Assembly (NCBI GenBank): GCA_963761015.1
Contig: CAVXFL010000012.1
Coordinates: forward strand, 21,248-85,247
Length of the DNA stretch: 64,000 bases
Direction of reading: 5' to 3'
DNA from: CAVXFL01 sp963761015
GTDB taxonomy: Bacteria > Pseudomonadota > Alphaproteobacteria > Acetobacterales > Acetobacteraceae
Of this stretch, positions 9,308 to 17,047 are shown one piece after another. The notes under the pieces were generated by a model. It did no database searches. It had not been told where the DNA came from and saw nothing but the letters and a program-made list of their open reading frames with translations. The translations under genes were made by a program, and so were the position numbers. Positions within the stretch are counted from its first letter, which is position 1. Every line of letters starts with the position of its first letter.

Positions 9308-10111
9308 TTAGCGCTGGTTACCCTGCCGACCGTTGCCCGCCTGGGCGTGCTCCGCGCCGCCTTGGTTCGGCGTCATCTTCATCTCGTTCGAGCCCGGATG
9401 CCCAGCGTGCTGCTGATGTTCGTGCTGCAGCGGGTTTGCGACGTATTTGAACGCCGGCTCGCTGTTCCACGGGCCGCGCAGATCGGCATCGGGCCCGGAG
9501 GACATGTTGAAATAGACGTTCACGCTCTCGTCTGGCTTCAGGTCGCCGAACAGCGGCTCGGTGAGCTTGTTCATGGAACGGAGCGCCTCCATGAACATAT
9601 GCGTGTGGGCGACCTCGCGCGTGCCGAGAAAGCGGAGCGCGTTTCGGGACCCGTCGTCGGGCGCGTATTTCAGCAGGGTTTCGTAGGTTTGCAGCGCGCC
9701 TGCTTCGGCGGCGACGTCGGCCCTGAGGTCGCGCGCGGTGTGTCCGCCCTCGTTCACATAGCGCGCGTCCCAGAACGCGCCTTTCGAATCCACCAGATGC
9801 GGGCCGCGCCCGCGGATCGCGAACAGGGTGCTCTTGTAGGCGCTTTCCTGTGCCGACTGCGAGGCATGCTTGGTGTGCTGCTCGATGAGCATGGCGACGA
9901 TTTCGAGGTGCGAGAACTCCTCCGTGCCGATGTCCTGCAGCATGTCGCGGATGGCGGCGTCGTCGGTGTGGAAGGACTGGGTCCAGTAGGTCAGCGCCGC
10001 GGTGAGTTCGCCGGTCGCGCCGCCATATTGTTCGAGAAGTTTTTCGGCGAACTTCGGGTCGGGGTTCTGTACGCGGACCTCGTGCTGGAGTATCGGCCGA
10101 TGGAGAAACAT
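9308..10111 (-). CDS. Manganese catalase
   Basis: Non-haem dimanganese catalase of ~267 residues, converting hydrogen peroxide to water and oxygen. The four-helix-bundle metal ligands are visible in order: Glu in GELTAAL, Glu and His in EEFSHLEIVAML, Glu in AEAGALQTYE, and Glu and His in REVAHTHMFMEAL. The N-terminal MFLHRP...VRVQNPDPKFA is typical. The tail is rich in His, Gln and Gly and probably flexible. I chose the ATG at 10111 because it gives the family N-terminus and has GGAAGG upstream. The long frame to 10192 is unlikely. It probably shares a transcript with the small Tat protein downstream. Confidence 0.93.
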   Translation of the reverse strand: MFLHRPILQHEVRVQNPDPKFAEKLLEQYGGATGELTAALTYWTQSFHTDDAAIRDMLQDIGTEEFSHLEIVAMLIEQHTKHASQSAQESAYKSTLFAIRGRGPHLVDSKGAFWDARYVNEGGHTARDLRADVAAEAGALQTYETLLKYAPDDGSRNALRFLGTREVAHTHMFMEALRSMNKLTEPLFGDLKPDESVNVYFNMSSGPDADLRGPWNSEPAFKYVANPLQHEHQQHAGHPGSNEMKMTPNQGGAEHAQAGNGRQGNQR

Positions 10112-10287
10112 GCGGGGAGCGCCTTCCAGAAGTGGTTCCGCCGCGGCGGGCGGAGTGCAAGCGCAACCTGGGGAATCCGCACCGGGTTCCACTCACAATC
10201 CGGTGTTTACGAAGCCGACCGCATCGGCCGTCGCGACGGCGTTCCAACCGCCGGATTTGTCACGAGATCCGCGATCAGGAGGACTGC

Positions 10288-11091
10288 TTGGCCAAAAATT
10301 CACCAGGAAGTGCCGAGATCGAATTGCGCCGGCTGCTGGACGTCATGGCGGCGCTGCGCGATCCGGACTCGGGCTGTTCGTGGGATCGCGCGCAGACGTT
10401 CGACACGATCGCGCCCTACACGATCGAGGAAGCGTACGAGGTCGCCGACGCGATCGCGCAGCGGGATTTCGCGGCCCTCCCCGACGAACTCGGCGACCTG
10501 CTGTTCCAGGTCGTCTACCACGCGCGCATGGCGGAGGAGCAAGGCCGGTTCGACTTCGCCGCCGTGGCGCGCGCGATCTCCGACAAGATGCTGCGCCGGC
10601 ATCCGCACGTGTTCGGCGAGGCCGCCGAGCCGCCCTCGTGGGAAGATCAGAAACGCCTGGAACGCGGCGGCGGCGAACCGGGCGGCACGCTTGGCGGCAT
10701 TCCGCCCGGCCTGCCGGCGCTGACCCGGGCGCTCAAGCTGACCGCGCGGGCGGGGCGCGTCGGCTTCGACTGGCCCGACGCGGCGGCGGTGATGGAGAAA
10801 CTCGCCGAGGAGACGGCCGAACTGGCGGCGGAACTGCCGGATGCCGATCCGGCGCGCCTCGCCGACGAACTCGGCGACATGCTGTTCGTGCTGGCCAATC
10901 TGGCGCGCAAGCTCGGGCTCGATCCGGAGACCTGTTTGCAGCGGGCCAACCGCAAGTTCATTCGCCGCTTCGGCGCGATCGAGCAGCGCCTGGCGGCGGA
11001 GGGCAAGGCGCCCGGCGACGCCACGCTCGCCGAAATGGAAGCACTCTGGCAACAGTCCAAGGCCACCGAGCGCGGCGGATCGGCGGCGTAG
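10288..11091 (+). CDS. mazG: Nucleoside triphosphate pyrophosphohydrolase MazG
   Basis: MazG, ~267 residues, hydrolyses (d)NTPs to NMP and pyrophosphate and can lower ppGpp. Two MazG domains are visible. The first (~20-120) has SWDRAQTFDTIAPYTIEEAYE and ELGDLLFQVVYHA. The second (~150-240) has GFDWPD, EETAEL and DELGDMLFVLANLARKLG. The paired EExxE and ExxD metal-binding motifs are intact. The likely start is TTG at 10288, preceded by a perfect AGGAGG five bases upstream; the longer ATG frame from 10132 would overlap the catalase promoter region. It converges on the phosphatase/hflX run. Confidence 0.93.
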   Translation: MAKNSPGSAEIELRRLLDVMAALRDPDSGCSWDRAQTFDTIAPYTIEEAYEVADAIAQRDFAALPDELGDLLFQVVYHARMAEEQGRFDFAAVARAISDKMLRRHPHVFGEAAEPPSWEDQKRLERGGGEPGGTLGGIPPGLPALTRALKLTARAGRVGFDWPDAAAVMEKLAEETAELAAELPDADPARLADELGDMLFVLANLARKLGLDPETCLQRANRKFIRRFGAIEQRLAAEGKAPGDATLAEMEALWQQSKATERGGSAA

Positions 11092-11246
11092 GCCGGTCGG
11101 CGCAAGTCCGCATCCGCGTCACGGTTCGCCCTTCCCGGCGGAAAACCGGGATCCACTGGGTTGCGCAGCACTTCCGCGCCCACGTGAAGATCTCGTTCGT
11201 CGTGGAAAAAAGCTGAACCGACTCGTTCCGTGTAGCGCTAACGGCG

Positions 11247-12077
11247 TCAGGCCACTTCCAGCAGCGCGGCGCGCACCGCTTCCCAGGCCGGCGCGTCGGG
11301 GGCGCAGATGAGGCCGCCGCCGGCCACGCCAGGGCGGTAGGGCATGCCGTCGAACCGCGCCGAGAAACCGCCGGCCTCGCGGTGCAGCAGCCAGCCGGGG
11401 GCGTGGTCCCACGGCATCAGCCGGTAGAACAGCAGATAATGGCAATGGCCGGCGGCGATCATGCGGTATTCGTGCGCGGCGCAGCGAAAATCCCAGGCGG
11501 AGGCCATGCGCGGCAGGTTGGCGCAAACCGTGTGCCGGGTCGGCTCCGGCAGATAGCGCCAGGAGACCGCGCCAGTCATTTGCGCGACCGGAACGGCCGC
11601 CGCGACGCGGAGATCTGACCGCCGCCCGTCCCGCGCCTCCGTCCAGGCGCCCTCGCCGCGCAGCGCCATCGCGGTGTCGCCGCCGACCGGATCGTGGATC
11701 AGCGCCGCGACGATCTCGCCCTGCGCGACAACGGCGAGCATGGTGCCGAACAAGGGCAGGCCCGCGACGTAATTCGCCGTGCCGTCGATCGGGTCGAGCG
11801 TGAACGCCAGCTCGGCGCCGGCCAGCTTGTCCAACAGACCGCGGGCCGCCGCCGTCGCCTCCTCGCCCACGACGAGGCAGCCGGGATAGCGGCGGGCGAG
11901 GGCGGCGGACATCATCGCCTCCGCCGCCTCGTCGGCCTCCGTCACCAGATCGAGCGGGCCGCTCTTGGTCCGCACCGCCTCGCGCGAGAGGTTGCGGAAG
12001 CGGGGCATGATCTCGCGCTCGCCGGCCTCGCGTAGGAGGGCGGCGAGTTCACCCATGTCGCGCGCGGAAAAACTCAT
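11247..12077 (-). CDS. Inositol-monophosphatase-family phosphatase
   Basis: Mg-dependent phosphatase of the IMPase/SuhB/CysQ superfamily, 276 residues. Metal-binding motifs are complete: VTEADEAAE, VVGEEA, the signature DPIDGTANYV and PWDHAPG near residue 220. It could act on inositol phosphate, histidinol phosphate or adenosine 3',5'-bisphosphate; sequence alone does not decide. Its ATG overlaps the hflX stop (ATGA), so it is translationally coupled to hflX and is the last gene of the minus-strand run. Confidence 0.9.
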   Translation of the reverse strand: MSFSARDMGELAALLREAGEREIMPRFRNLSREAVRTKSGPLDLVTEADEAAEAMMSAALARRYPGCLVVGEEATAAARGLLDKLAGAELAFTLDPIDGTANYVAGLPLFGTMLAVVAQGEIVAALIHDPVGGDTAMALRGEGAWTEARDGRRSDLRVAAAVPVAQMTGAVSWRYLPEPTRHTVCANLPRMASAWDFRCAAHEYRMIAAGHCHYLLFYRLMPWDHAPGWLLHREAGGFSARFDGMPYRPGVAGGGLICAPDAPAWEAVRAALLEVA

Positions 12078-13405
12078 GCCATGCGTTCGAAACGGGCGCG
12101 GTCGGCCGGCAACAGCCGCACCCGCACGGTGATCGCGTCCTCGGCGTCCTGCCGGCCGATCACCTCGCCATGCTCGTAAAGCCAGGCGAGGCGGGCGCCG
12201 TCGGCGGGCGGAATGGCGTAGTCGGCTTCCTCCATGCCCGCCGCGATCCGCGCGTCGATCGCCGCCTGCAGCGCCGGGAGACCCTCGCCGGTGATGGCGG
12301 AGACGGCGACCGCGCCGTTGCGCGCGCCCACCGCGGCGACCCCGCCGAGCAGGTCGGCCTTGTTGAGCACCTCGATGCTCCGCTCGGGCCAGGATGGGTG
12401 CAGAACGCCGTCGCGCGCCATGCCGTCGAGCACCGCCGTGACATCGGCGCGCTGCGCCAGGGTGTCGGGATGCGCGGCGTCGCGCACATGCAGGATCACG
12501 TCGGCCTCGGCCACTTCCTCCAAGGTCGCGCGGAAGGCGGCGACGAGTTCGGTCGGCAGATCGCTGATGAACCCGACCGTGTCGGACAGGATCACGCGCC
12601 GCCCGGACGGCAGTCGCAGCCCGCGCATGGTCGGATCGAGCGTGGCGAAGAGCTGGTCGCGTGCCGGCACGACCGCGCCCGTCATGGCGTTGAAGAGGGT
12701 GGACTTGCCGGCATTCGTGTAGCCGACCAGCGCCACCACCGGAAACGGCACCCGCCGGCGCGCGGTGCGGTGCAGCCCGCGGGTGCGGCGGACCTGCTCC
12801 AGCTCCTTCCTGAGCTTGGCAATGCGTTCGCCGATCAGGCGGCGGTCGGCCTCGATCTGCGTCTCGCCCGGGCCGCCCAGGAAACCGAAGCCGCCGCGCT
12901 GGCGCTCCAGGTGCGTCCAGGACCGCACCAGTCGGCTGCGCTGGTAGTCCAGATGCGCGAGCTCTACCTGCAGCGCGCCCTCGCGCGTGGCCGCGCGCTC
13001 GCCGAAAATGTCGAGGATCAGGCCGGTGCGGTCGATCACCTTGCAGCCCCAGGCGCGCTCCAGGTTGCGCTGCTGCACCGGGCTGAGCGCGGCGTCGACG
13101 ATCACCACCGTCACCGACTGCCCGGCGATCGCCCGATTGACCAGCTCCACCTGGCCTTCACCGAGCAGGGTAGCGGAGCGGCGCAGCCGCAGCGGCAGAA
13201 CCGCGCTGTGCACCACGACGAGGCCGATCGAGGCCGCGAGTCCGACCGCCTCGGCAAGGCGAGCCTCGGCGGCGCGCGTTGCGTCGCCGCGCTCCGGCCG
13301 TTCCCAGGGCAGAATGACCGCGGCACGCGTCGGCGCGTGCGACAGCTGATCCGGCCGGTGCGGGTTCGGCGCCCCGGAGCCGTTCTTTCCGATGTCAGGC
13401 GCCAC
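12074..13405 (-). CDS. hflX: GTPase HflX
   Basis: Ribosome-associated GTPase of 443 residues that splits stalled or heat-damaged ribosomes. Order: HflX N-terminal domain (~25-130) with LGEGQVE and [16 protein letters not shown], a coiled linker ([22 protein letters not shown]), then the G domain with G1 [10 protein letters not shown]3 DTVGF and G4 NKAD. The GGPGETQIE motif is present. The coding region starts inside the last codons of hfq (11-base overlap) and ends overlapping the phosphatase start. The hfq-hflX pair is conserved in Proteobacteria. Confidence 0.97.
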   Translation of the reverse strand: MAPDIGKNGSGAPNPHRPDQLSHAPTRAAVILPWERPERGDATRAAEARLAEAVGLAASIGLVVVHSAVLPLRLRRSATLLGEGQVELVNRAIAGQSVTVVIVDAALSPVQQRNLERAWGCKVIDRTGLILDIFGERAATREGALQVELAHLDYQRSRLVRSWTHLERQRGGFGFLGGPGETQIEADRRLIGERIAKLRKELEQVRRTRGLHRTARRRVPFPVVALVGYTNAGKSTLFNAMTGAVVPARDQLFATLDPTMRGLRLPSGRRVILSDTVGFISDLPTELVAAFRATLEEVAEADVILHVRDAAHPDTLAQRADVTAVLDGMARDGVLHPSWPERSIEVLNKADLLGGVAAVGARNGAVAVSAITGEGLPALQAAIDARIAAGMEEADYAIPPADGARLAWLYEHGEVIGRQDAEDAITVRVRLLPADRARFERMA

Positions 13406-13679
13406 CGGCAGGGGCTGGCTCGCGCGCGGGCTGAGCCGCCTCGCTCTGCGCCAGATCGAAAAGCTGCACCGGCGATCCCGGCATAACGGTACTGATCGCG
13501 TGCTTGTAGACGAGCTGCGTGTGTCCGTCCCGCCGCAGCAGGACGGAGAAATTGTCGAACCAGGTGATGATGCCCTGGAGCTTCACGCCGTTCACCAGGA
13601 AAACCGTGACCGGCGTCTTGTTCTTTCGCACGTGGTTCAGGAACACGTCCTGCACGTTCTGCGGCTTCTCGTTGGCCAC
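13395..13679 (-). CDS. hfq: RNA chaperone Hfq
   Basis: Hexameric Sm-like protein that pairs small RNAs with mRNAs. 94 residues: the Sm core (residues ~5-70) has [22 protein letters not shown], the Sm1 strand ending [12 protein letters not shown], and the Sm2 motif VYKHAIST. The C-terminal ~20 residues are an Ala/Pro-rich tail of the short alphaproteobacterial kind. It lies between dat and hflX, and a candidate promoter lies ~80 bases upstream. Confidence 0.97.
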   Translation of the reverse strand: MANEKPQNVQDVFLNHVRKNKTPVTVFLVNGVKLQGIITWFDNFSVLLRRDGHTQLVYKHAISTVMPGSPVQLFDLAQSEAAQPAREPAPAGGA

Positions 13680-13757
13680 GGCACGATCCTTTGCTCTTGT
13701 CGTTGTCGCGATCTTCGGCGCAGGCGGCCCCGGCGTGGCGCGGTCGGGGACCAGACC

Positions 13758-13785
13758 ACTGTAGCAGTGGCGTTTCGCGACGCAA
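13758..13785 (-). promoter_or_regulatory. Candidate sigma-70-type promoter for hfq-hflX
   Basis: On the minus strand TTGCGT (-35 like, 13785-13780) and TACAGT (-10 like, 13763-13758) are separated by 16 bases, about 80 bases before the hfq ATG in the 168-base dat-hfq gap. The match is moderate and untested; it would let hfq-hflX be expressed apart from the ntr genes. Confidence 0.35.
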
Positions 13786-13847
13786 CCAGTTGCCGGGAGG
13801 GCGGAACCGAGCGCGGGCGGGCAATCCCGGCGCGGCGCGGGGTTTTG

Positions 13848-14708
13848 TCAGGCGCCGTTGCCGCGCACGTGGCTCGCGAACAGATCAAAAAGCCGCGACG
13901 TGACCGGCCCCACGCGGCCGTCGCCGACCGGCGCACCGTCGATACTGGTCATCGGACGGACGAAGCTCGTGGCGCTGGTGAGGAACACTTCCCGCCCGCG
14001 CCGCATCTCCTCGGCGCTGAAGCCGCCCTCGGCATACGGAATGCCGCTCGCCTCCAGCAGCCGCGTCAGGGCGGCGCGGGTGCAGCCCGGCAGGATGGCG
14101 TGATCGAGATGGCGAGTCCTGAGCCGCCCCGTGTCGTCGACCAGCCAGACGTTGGTGGAGGCGCCCTCGGTGACCATGCCCGCTTCGTTCACCAGGATGG
14201 CCTCGACGGCGCCCCGCTCGCGCGCCGCCTGTTTCGCCAGCACGTTCGGTATCAGGGCGACGGTCTTGATGTCGCAGCGCGCCCAGCGCAGGTCGGGATG
14301 GGTGATGGCGCTCGCCGCCCACGCCTCGGCCGTCGCGGGAAACGGCGGGTTGCGCCGCGCGGTGACGACGACCGTTGGTCGTGTGCCCGGCTTGGGAAAC
14401 GGATGCTCGCGCCGCGCCACGCCGCGGGTGATCTGCAGATAGAGCAGGCCCCGTTCGATCCGGTTACGGCGCAGCACCTCCTGGAACACGATGACCAGCG
14501 CGGCGCGGGACATCGGCGGCGCGATCTGGATTTCGCGCAAGCTCCGCTCCAGCCGGTCGAGATGCAATTCGGTGTCGATCAACCGCCCGCCATGGACGTA
14601 GACGACTTCGTAGACGCCATCGGCGAACTGATAGCCACGGTCCTCGACGTTCACGCACGCGTCGCGTTGCGGGAGGTAGCGGCCGTTGACGTAGGCGATG
14701 CGGGTCAT
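13848..14708 (-). CDS. dat: D-amino-acid transaminase (class IV aminotransferase)
   Basis: PLP-dependent fold-type IV aminotransferase of 286 residues. The PLP lysine lies in RWARCDIKTVALIPNVLAK (~residue 145). N-terminal YVNGRYLPQRDACVNVEDRGYQFADGVYEV and the EGASTNVWLV and LPGCTRAAL motifs are those of D-alanine transaminases. It makes D-amino acids, for example D-Glu/D-Ala for peptidoglycan. Its position beside hfq is conserved in related genomes. Here its start lies only six bases after the stop of an inserted gene, so it is probably read through from the cassette. Confidence 0.9.
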   Translation of the reverse strand: MTRIAYVNGRYLPQRDACVNVEDRGYQFADGVYEVVYVHGGRLIDTELHLDRLERSLREIQIAPPMSRAALVIVFQEVLRRNRIERGLLYLQITRGVARREHPFPKPGTRPTVVVTARRNPPFPATAEAWAASAITHPDLRWARCDIKTVALIPNVLAKQAARERGAVEAILVNEAGMVTEGASTNVWLVDDTGRLRTRHLDHAILPGCTRAALTRLLEASGIPYAEGGFSAEEMRRGREVFLTSATSFVRPMTSIDGAPVGDGRVGPVTSRLFDLFASHVRGNGA

Positions 14709-14714
14709 GTCCTC

Positions 14715-15110
14715 TTAGACTTTAACTTTGCCGGCCGTCTCTCGGTTGGGCTCTTCTTCGGCCAGGGATCTCCAGACCGCAACCCGCATCAGCACGGGGC
14801 TTAGGTCGGCATCATGCCACAGGGCCTCGTCGAGGCCCCAGTAGAAAAAATACGAGTACGTCCCCGAGTTGTTCTCCTTGACGCTTCTACTACCAGCCTT
14901 TGAGTACAGAATAATCAAATCACCAGCCCGTACTTGCCGATCGGGAAACCAGAAACAGTTCGGCACCCGGCCAGCCAAGATAATGTCGTCTCGAGCTCGC
15001 GCGCTTAGCACCAAATACCTGCCGATATCTGTATCGCTCCCTGCTCTGAGCACGATGCGCTCCCGGCTGAGATCCCCAGGCTCGCGTAGATCCTCAATCT
15101 GAAGGGCCAT
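14715..15110 (-). CDS. Uncharacterised protein, possible PUA/EVE-like fold
   Basis: 131-residue protein without signal peptide. The central region (NCFWFPDRQVRAGDLIILYSKAGS ... GTYSYFFYWGLDEALWHD) has the aromatic-rich 'P..V..GDL..LYSKAG' layout seen in PUA/EVE-type domains; this is a weak, by-eye resemblance. The ATG at 15110 overlaps the stop of the upstream gene by one base (TGATG), so the pair is translationally coupled. An in-frame ATG at 15260 would run back through the neighbour and is rejected. Base composition is visibly more AT-rich than the flanking ntrX and dat, which suggests acquisition. Function unknown. Confidence 0.7.
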   Translation of the reverse strand: MALQIEDLREPGDLSRERIVLRAGSDTDIGRYLVLSARARDDIILAGRVPNCFWFPDRQVRAGDLIILYSKAGSRSVKENNSGTYSYFFYWGLDEALWHDADLSPVLMRVAVWRSLAEEEPNRETAGKVKV

Positions 15111-15571
15111 CAGCCAGGACTCCTGATTTGCGCGATAACGGAGCCCACTGCGATGAGAAATCCAAACACGGTAACTACGATACCCTCCCTCGTCCGCAAA
15201 GGATTGGTCGTCAACAGGCTGATGCCGTAGCCCAATCCCGCGAAACCTGCTGAACCGCAAAACGTCACGAACACCTGCTGTCCGCCCCGCGCGGCATATC
15301 GCTCCCTGAGAACCGCTAACTGTTCGTGGAGCTCCGCATATCTTTCCCGTAATCGGGCCAGATCCAAGTGCGCTTCATCCAACTGGTCAGATCGCGCCAT
15401 CAGGTGACGCACATTTGCGCGCGAGTGAATGTCCTCTTCAGTGAGCTCGTACCTCCCCAGCGCAAGGAAACTGGCATTCTTTGCCTTTACGTCGCTGAGA
15501 TCGGAAGCTGGGAGCGGTTGTGATCTCGACAGGTCCTCGGAAGTCTCGCGATCTTGATCCCGGCGCTCCAT
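15110..15571 (-). CDS. Coiled-coil protein with two C-terminal membrane segments
   Basis: 153 residues. Residues ~1-45 are polar, ~50-95 form a charged heptad-like helix (HLDLARLRERYAELHEQLAVLRERYA), and two hydrophobic segments follow: FVTFCGSAGFAGLGYGISLL and GIVVTVFGFLIAVGSVIA. This predicts a short membrane hairpin with a cytoplasmic coiled coil. The start (15571) lies 10 bases after the ntrX stop with AGGA upstream, so the gene sits inside the ntr transcription unit. Composition is AT-rich compared with its neighbours. It forms a coupled pair with the downstream gene. I do not recognise either family. Confidence 0.75.
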   Translation of the reverse strand: MERRDQDRETSEDLSRSQPLPASDLSDVKAKNASFLALGRYELTEEDIHSRANVRHLMARSDQLDEAHLDLARLRERYAELHEQLAVLRERYAARGGQQVFVTFCGSAGFAGLGYGISLLTTNPLRTREGIVVTVFGFLIAVGSVIAQIRSPG

Positions 15572-15581
15572 TGCAATCCTA

Positions 15582-16979
15582 CTAACTCACCCGTTCCTCG
15601 GACGAATTGACGCCGAGCTGCTTCAGCTTGCGATGCAGCGCGCTGCGCTCCATGCCGACGAAGCCGGCGGTGCGGCTGATGTTGCCACCGAAACGCATCA
15701 GTTGCGCCTGCAAATACTGCGTCTCGAACAGGTCGCGCGCCTCGCGCAGCGGCAAACCCATGATGTCCGCGCCGGGATCGACGCTCAGCACCACCGGCGC
15801 ACTCGCGCCGATCTCGGGGGGCAGCATGTCGGCGCGGATCGGGTCGGCCGGCGTGCCGGGCGCCATGATCAGCAGCCAATCGGCGAGGTTGCGCAACTGG
15901 CGCACGTTGCCCGGCCATTCGTAGGCCTGCAACGCGGTCAGCGCGTCGGTCGAGAGCATGCGCCGCGGCATGCCCGAGGTCTCGGCCGAGCGCGCCAGGA
16001 AATGCTCGGCGAGTTCCGGAATGTCCTCGCGCCGGTCGCGCAGCGCCGGCACCTGCACCGGCACCACCGCGAGGCGATAGTAGAAATCCTCGCGGAAGCG
16101 CCCGTTGGCGATTTCCGCCTTCAGATCCCGATTGGTGGTGGCGACGACGCGGACATCGACCTTCACCCGCGCCGAGCCGCCGACGCGCTCGAAGGTTTGA
16201 TCCTGCAAGGCGCGCACGATCTTGCCCTGAGTCTCCAGCGGCATGTCGGACACCTCGTCGAGCAACAAGGTGCCACCATGCGCGCGCTCCAGCACGCCGG
16301 CGCGGCGCGGCTGCTGGGCGGCGTCGGCGCCGGCCTCGATGCCGAACAGCTCGGCCTCCAGCCGCACCGGCTGCAAGGTGGCGCAGTTCAGCACCACGAA
16401 CGGCCCCTCGGCGCGGCGGGAGCGCGCGTGGATCATGCGCGCCACCACCTCCTTGCCCGAGCCCGCCGGCCCCTGGATCAGCACACGCGAGCCGGTCGGC
16501 GCCACCTTCTCGATGCCGGCGCGCAGCGCGGCGAGCGCGGCGCCCGAGCCGATCAACTGCGTCTCCGGCCCGGCGCGCAGGCGCAACTCGGCGTTCTCGC
16601 GCGCGAGCCGCGCCGCCTCCAGCGCGCGGCGAACCACCAGCAAGAGGCGGTCGGATTTGAACGGCTTTTCGATGAAATCGTAGGCACCGAACTGGATCGC
16701 GGCCACCGCCATTTCGATGTTGCCGTGGCCGGAGATCATGACCACCGGCACCTGCGGCTCCTCGCTCTGCAGCACCCGCAGGATGCCGATGCCGTCCAGC
16801 CGCGAGCCCTGCAGCCAGACGTCCAGCACCACGAGCGCCGGGCGGCGGGCACGGAACGCCGCCAGCGCCGCTTCCAATTCCGCCGCCTGCCTGGTCTCGT
16901 AACCCTCGTCACGCAGAATGCCTTCGATGAGCAGACGGATATCAGGCTCGTCGTCGACGATCAGGATTTCTTGTGCCAT
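15582..16979 (-). CDS. ntrX: Nitrogen-assimilation response regulator NtrX
   Basis: 465-residue response regulator partnered with NtrY. The REC domain (~1-120) has the acidic pocket DDEPD and the phospho-acceptor in LVVLDVWLQG. The AAA+ domain (~145-380) has Walker A GPAGSGKE and LLLDEVSDMP. The sigma54-contact loop GAFTGA is missing; the place reads GIEAGADAAQQPRRAGVLE, as in many NtrX proteins that do not act as classical sigma54 activators. A Fis-type helix-turn-helix closes the protein (NISRTAGFVGMERSALHRKLKQLG). The ATG at 16979 has a GAGGGTGGGG run upstream. It follows ntrY by 68 bases. Confidence 0.95.
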   Translation of the reverse strand: MAQEILIVDDEPDIRLLIEGILRDEGYETRQAAELEAALAAFRARRPALVVLDVWLQGSRLDGIGILRVLQSEEPQVPVVMISGHGNIEMAVAAIQFGAYDFIEKPFKSDRLLLVVRRALEAARLARENAELRLRAGPETQLIGSGAALAALRAGIEKVAPTGSRVLIQGPAGSGKEVVARMIHARSRRAEGPFVVLNCATLQPVRLEAELFGIEAGADAAQQPRRAGVLERAHGGTLLLDEVSDMPLETQGKIVRALQDQTFERVGGSARVKVDVRVVATTNRDLKAEIANGRFREDFYYRLAVVPVQVPALRDRREDIPELAEHFLARSAETSGMPRRMLSTDALTALQAYEWPGNVRQLRNLADWLLIMAPGTPADPIRADMLPPEIGASAPVVLSVDPGADIMGLPLREARDLFETQYLQAQLMRFGGNISRTAGFVGMERSALHRKLKQLGVNSSEERVS

Positions 16980-17047
16980 TCCCCACCCTCGCGCAGGCCT
17001 GCGAAGCGGCCAGTGGCCAGCCAAGCCCAACTCGTGTGGTACGGATA

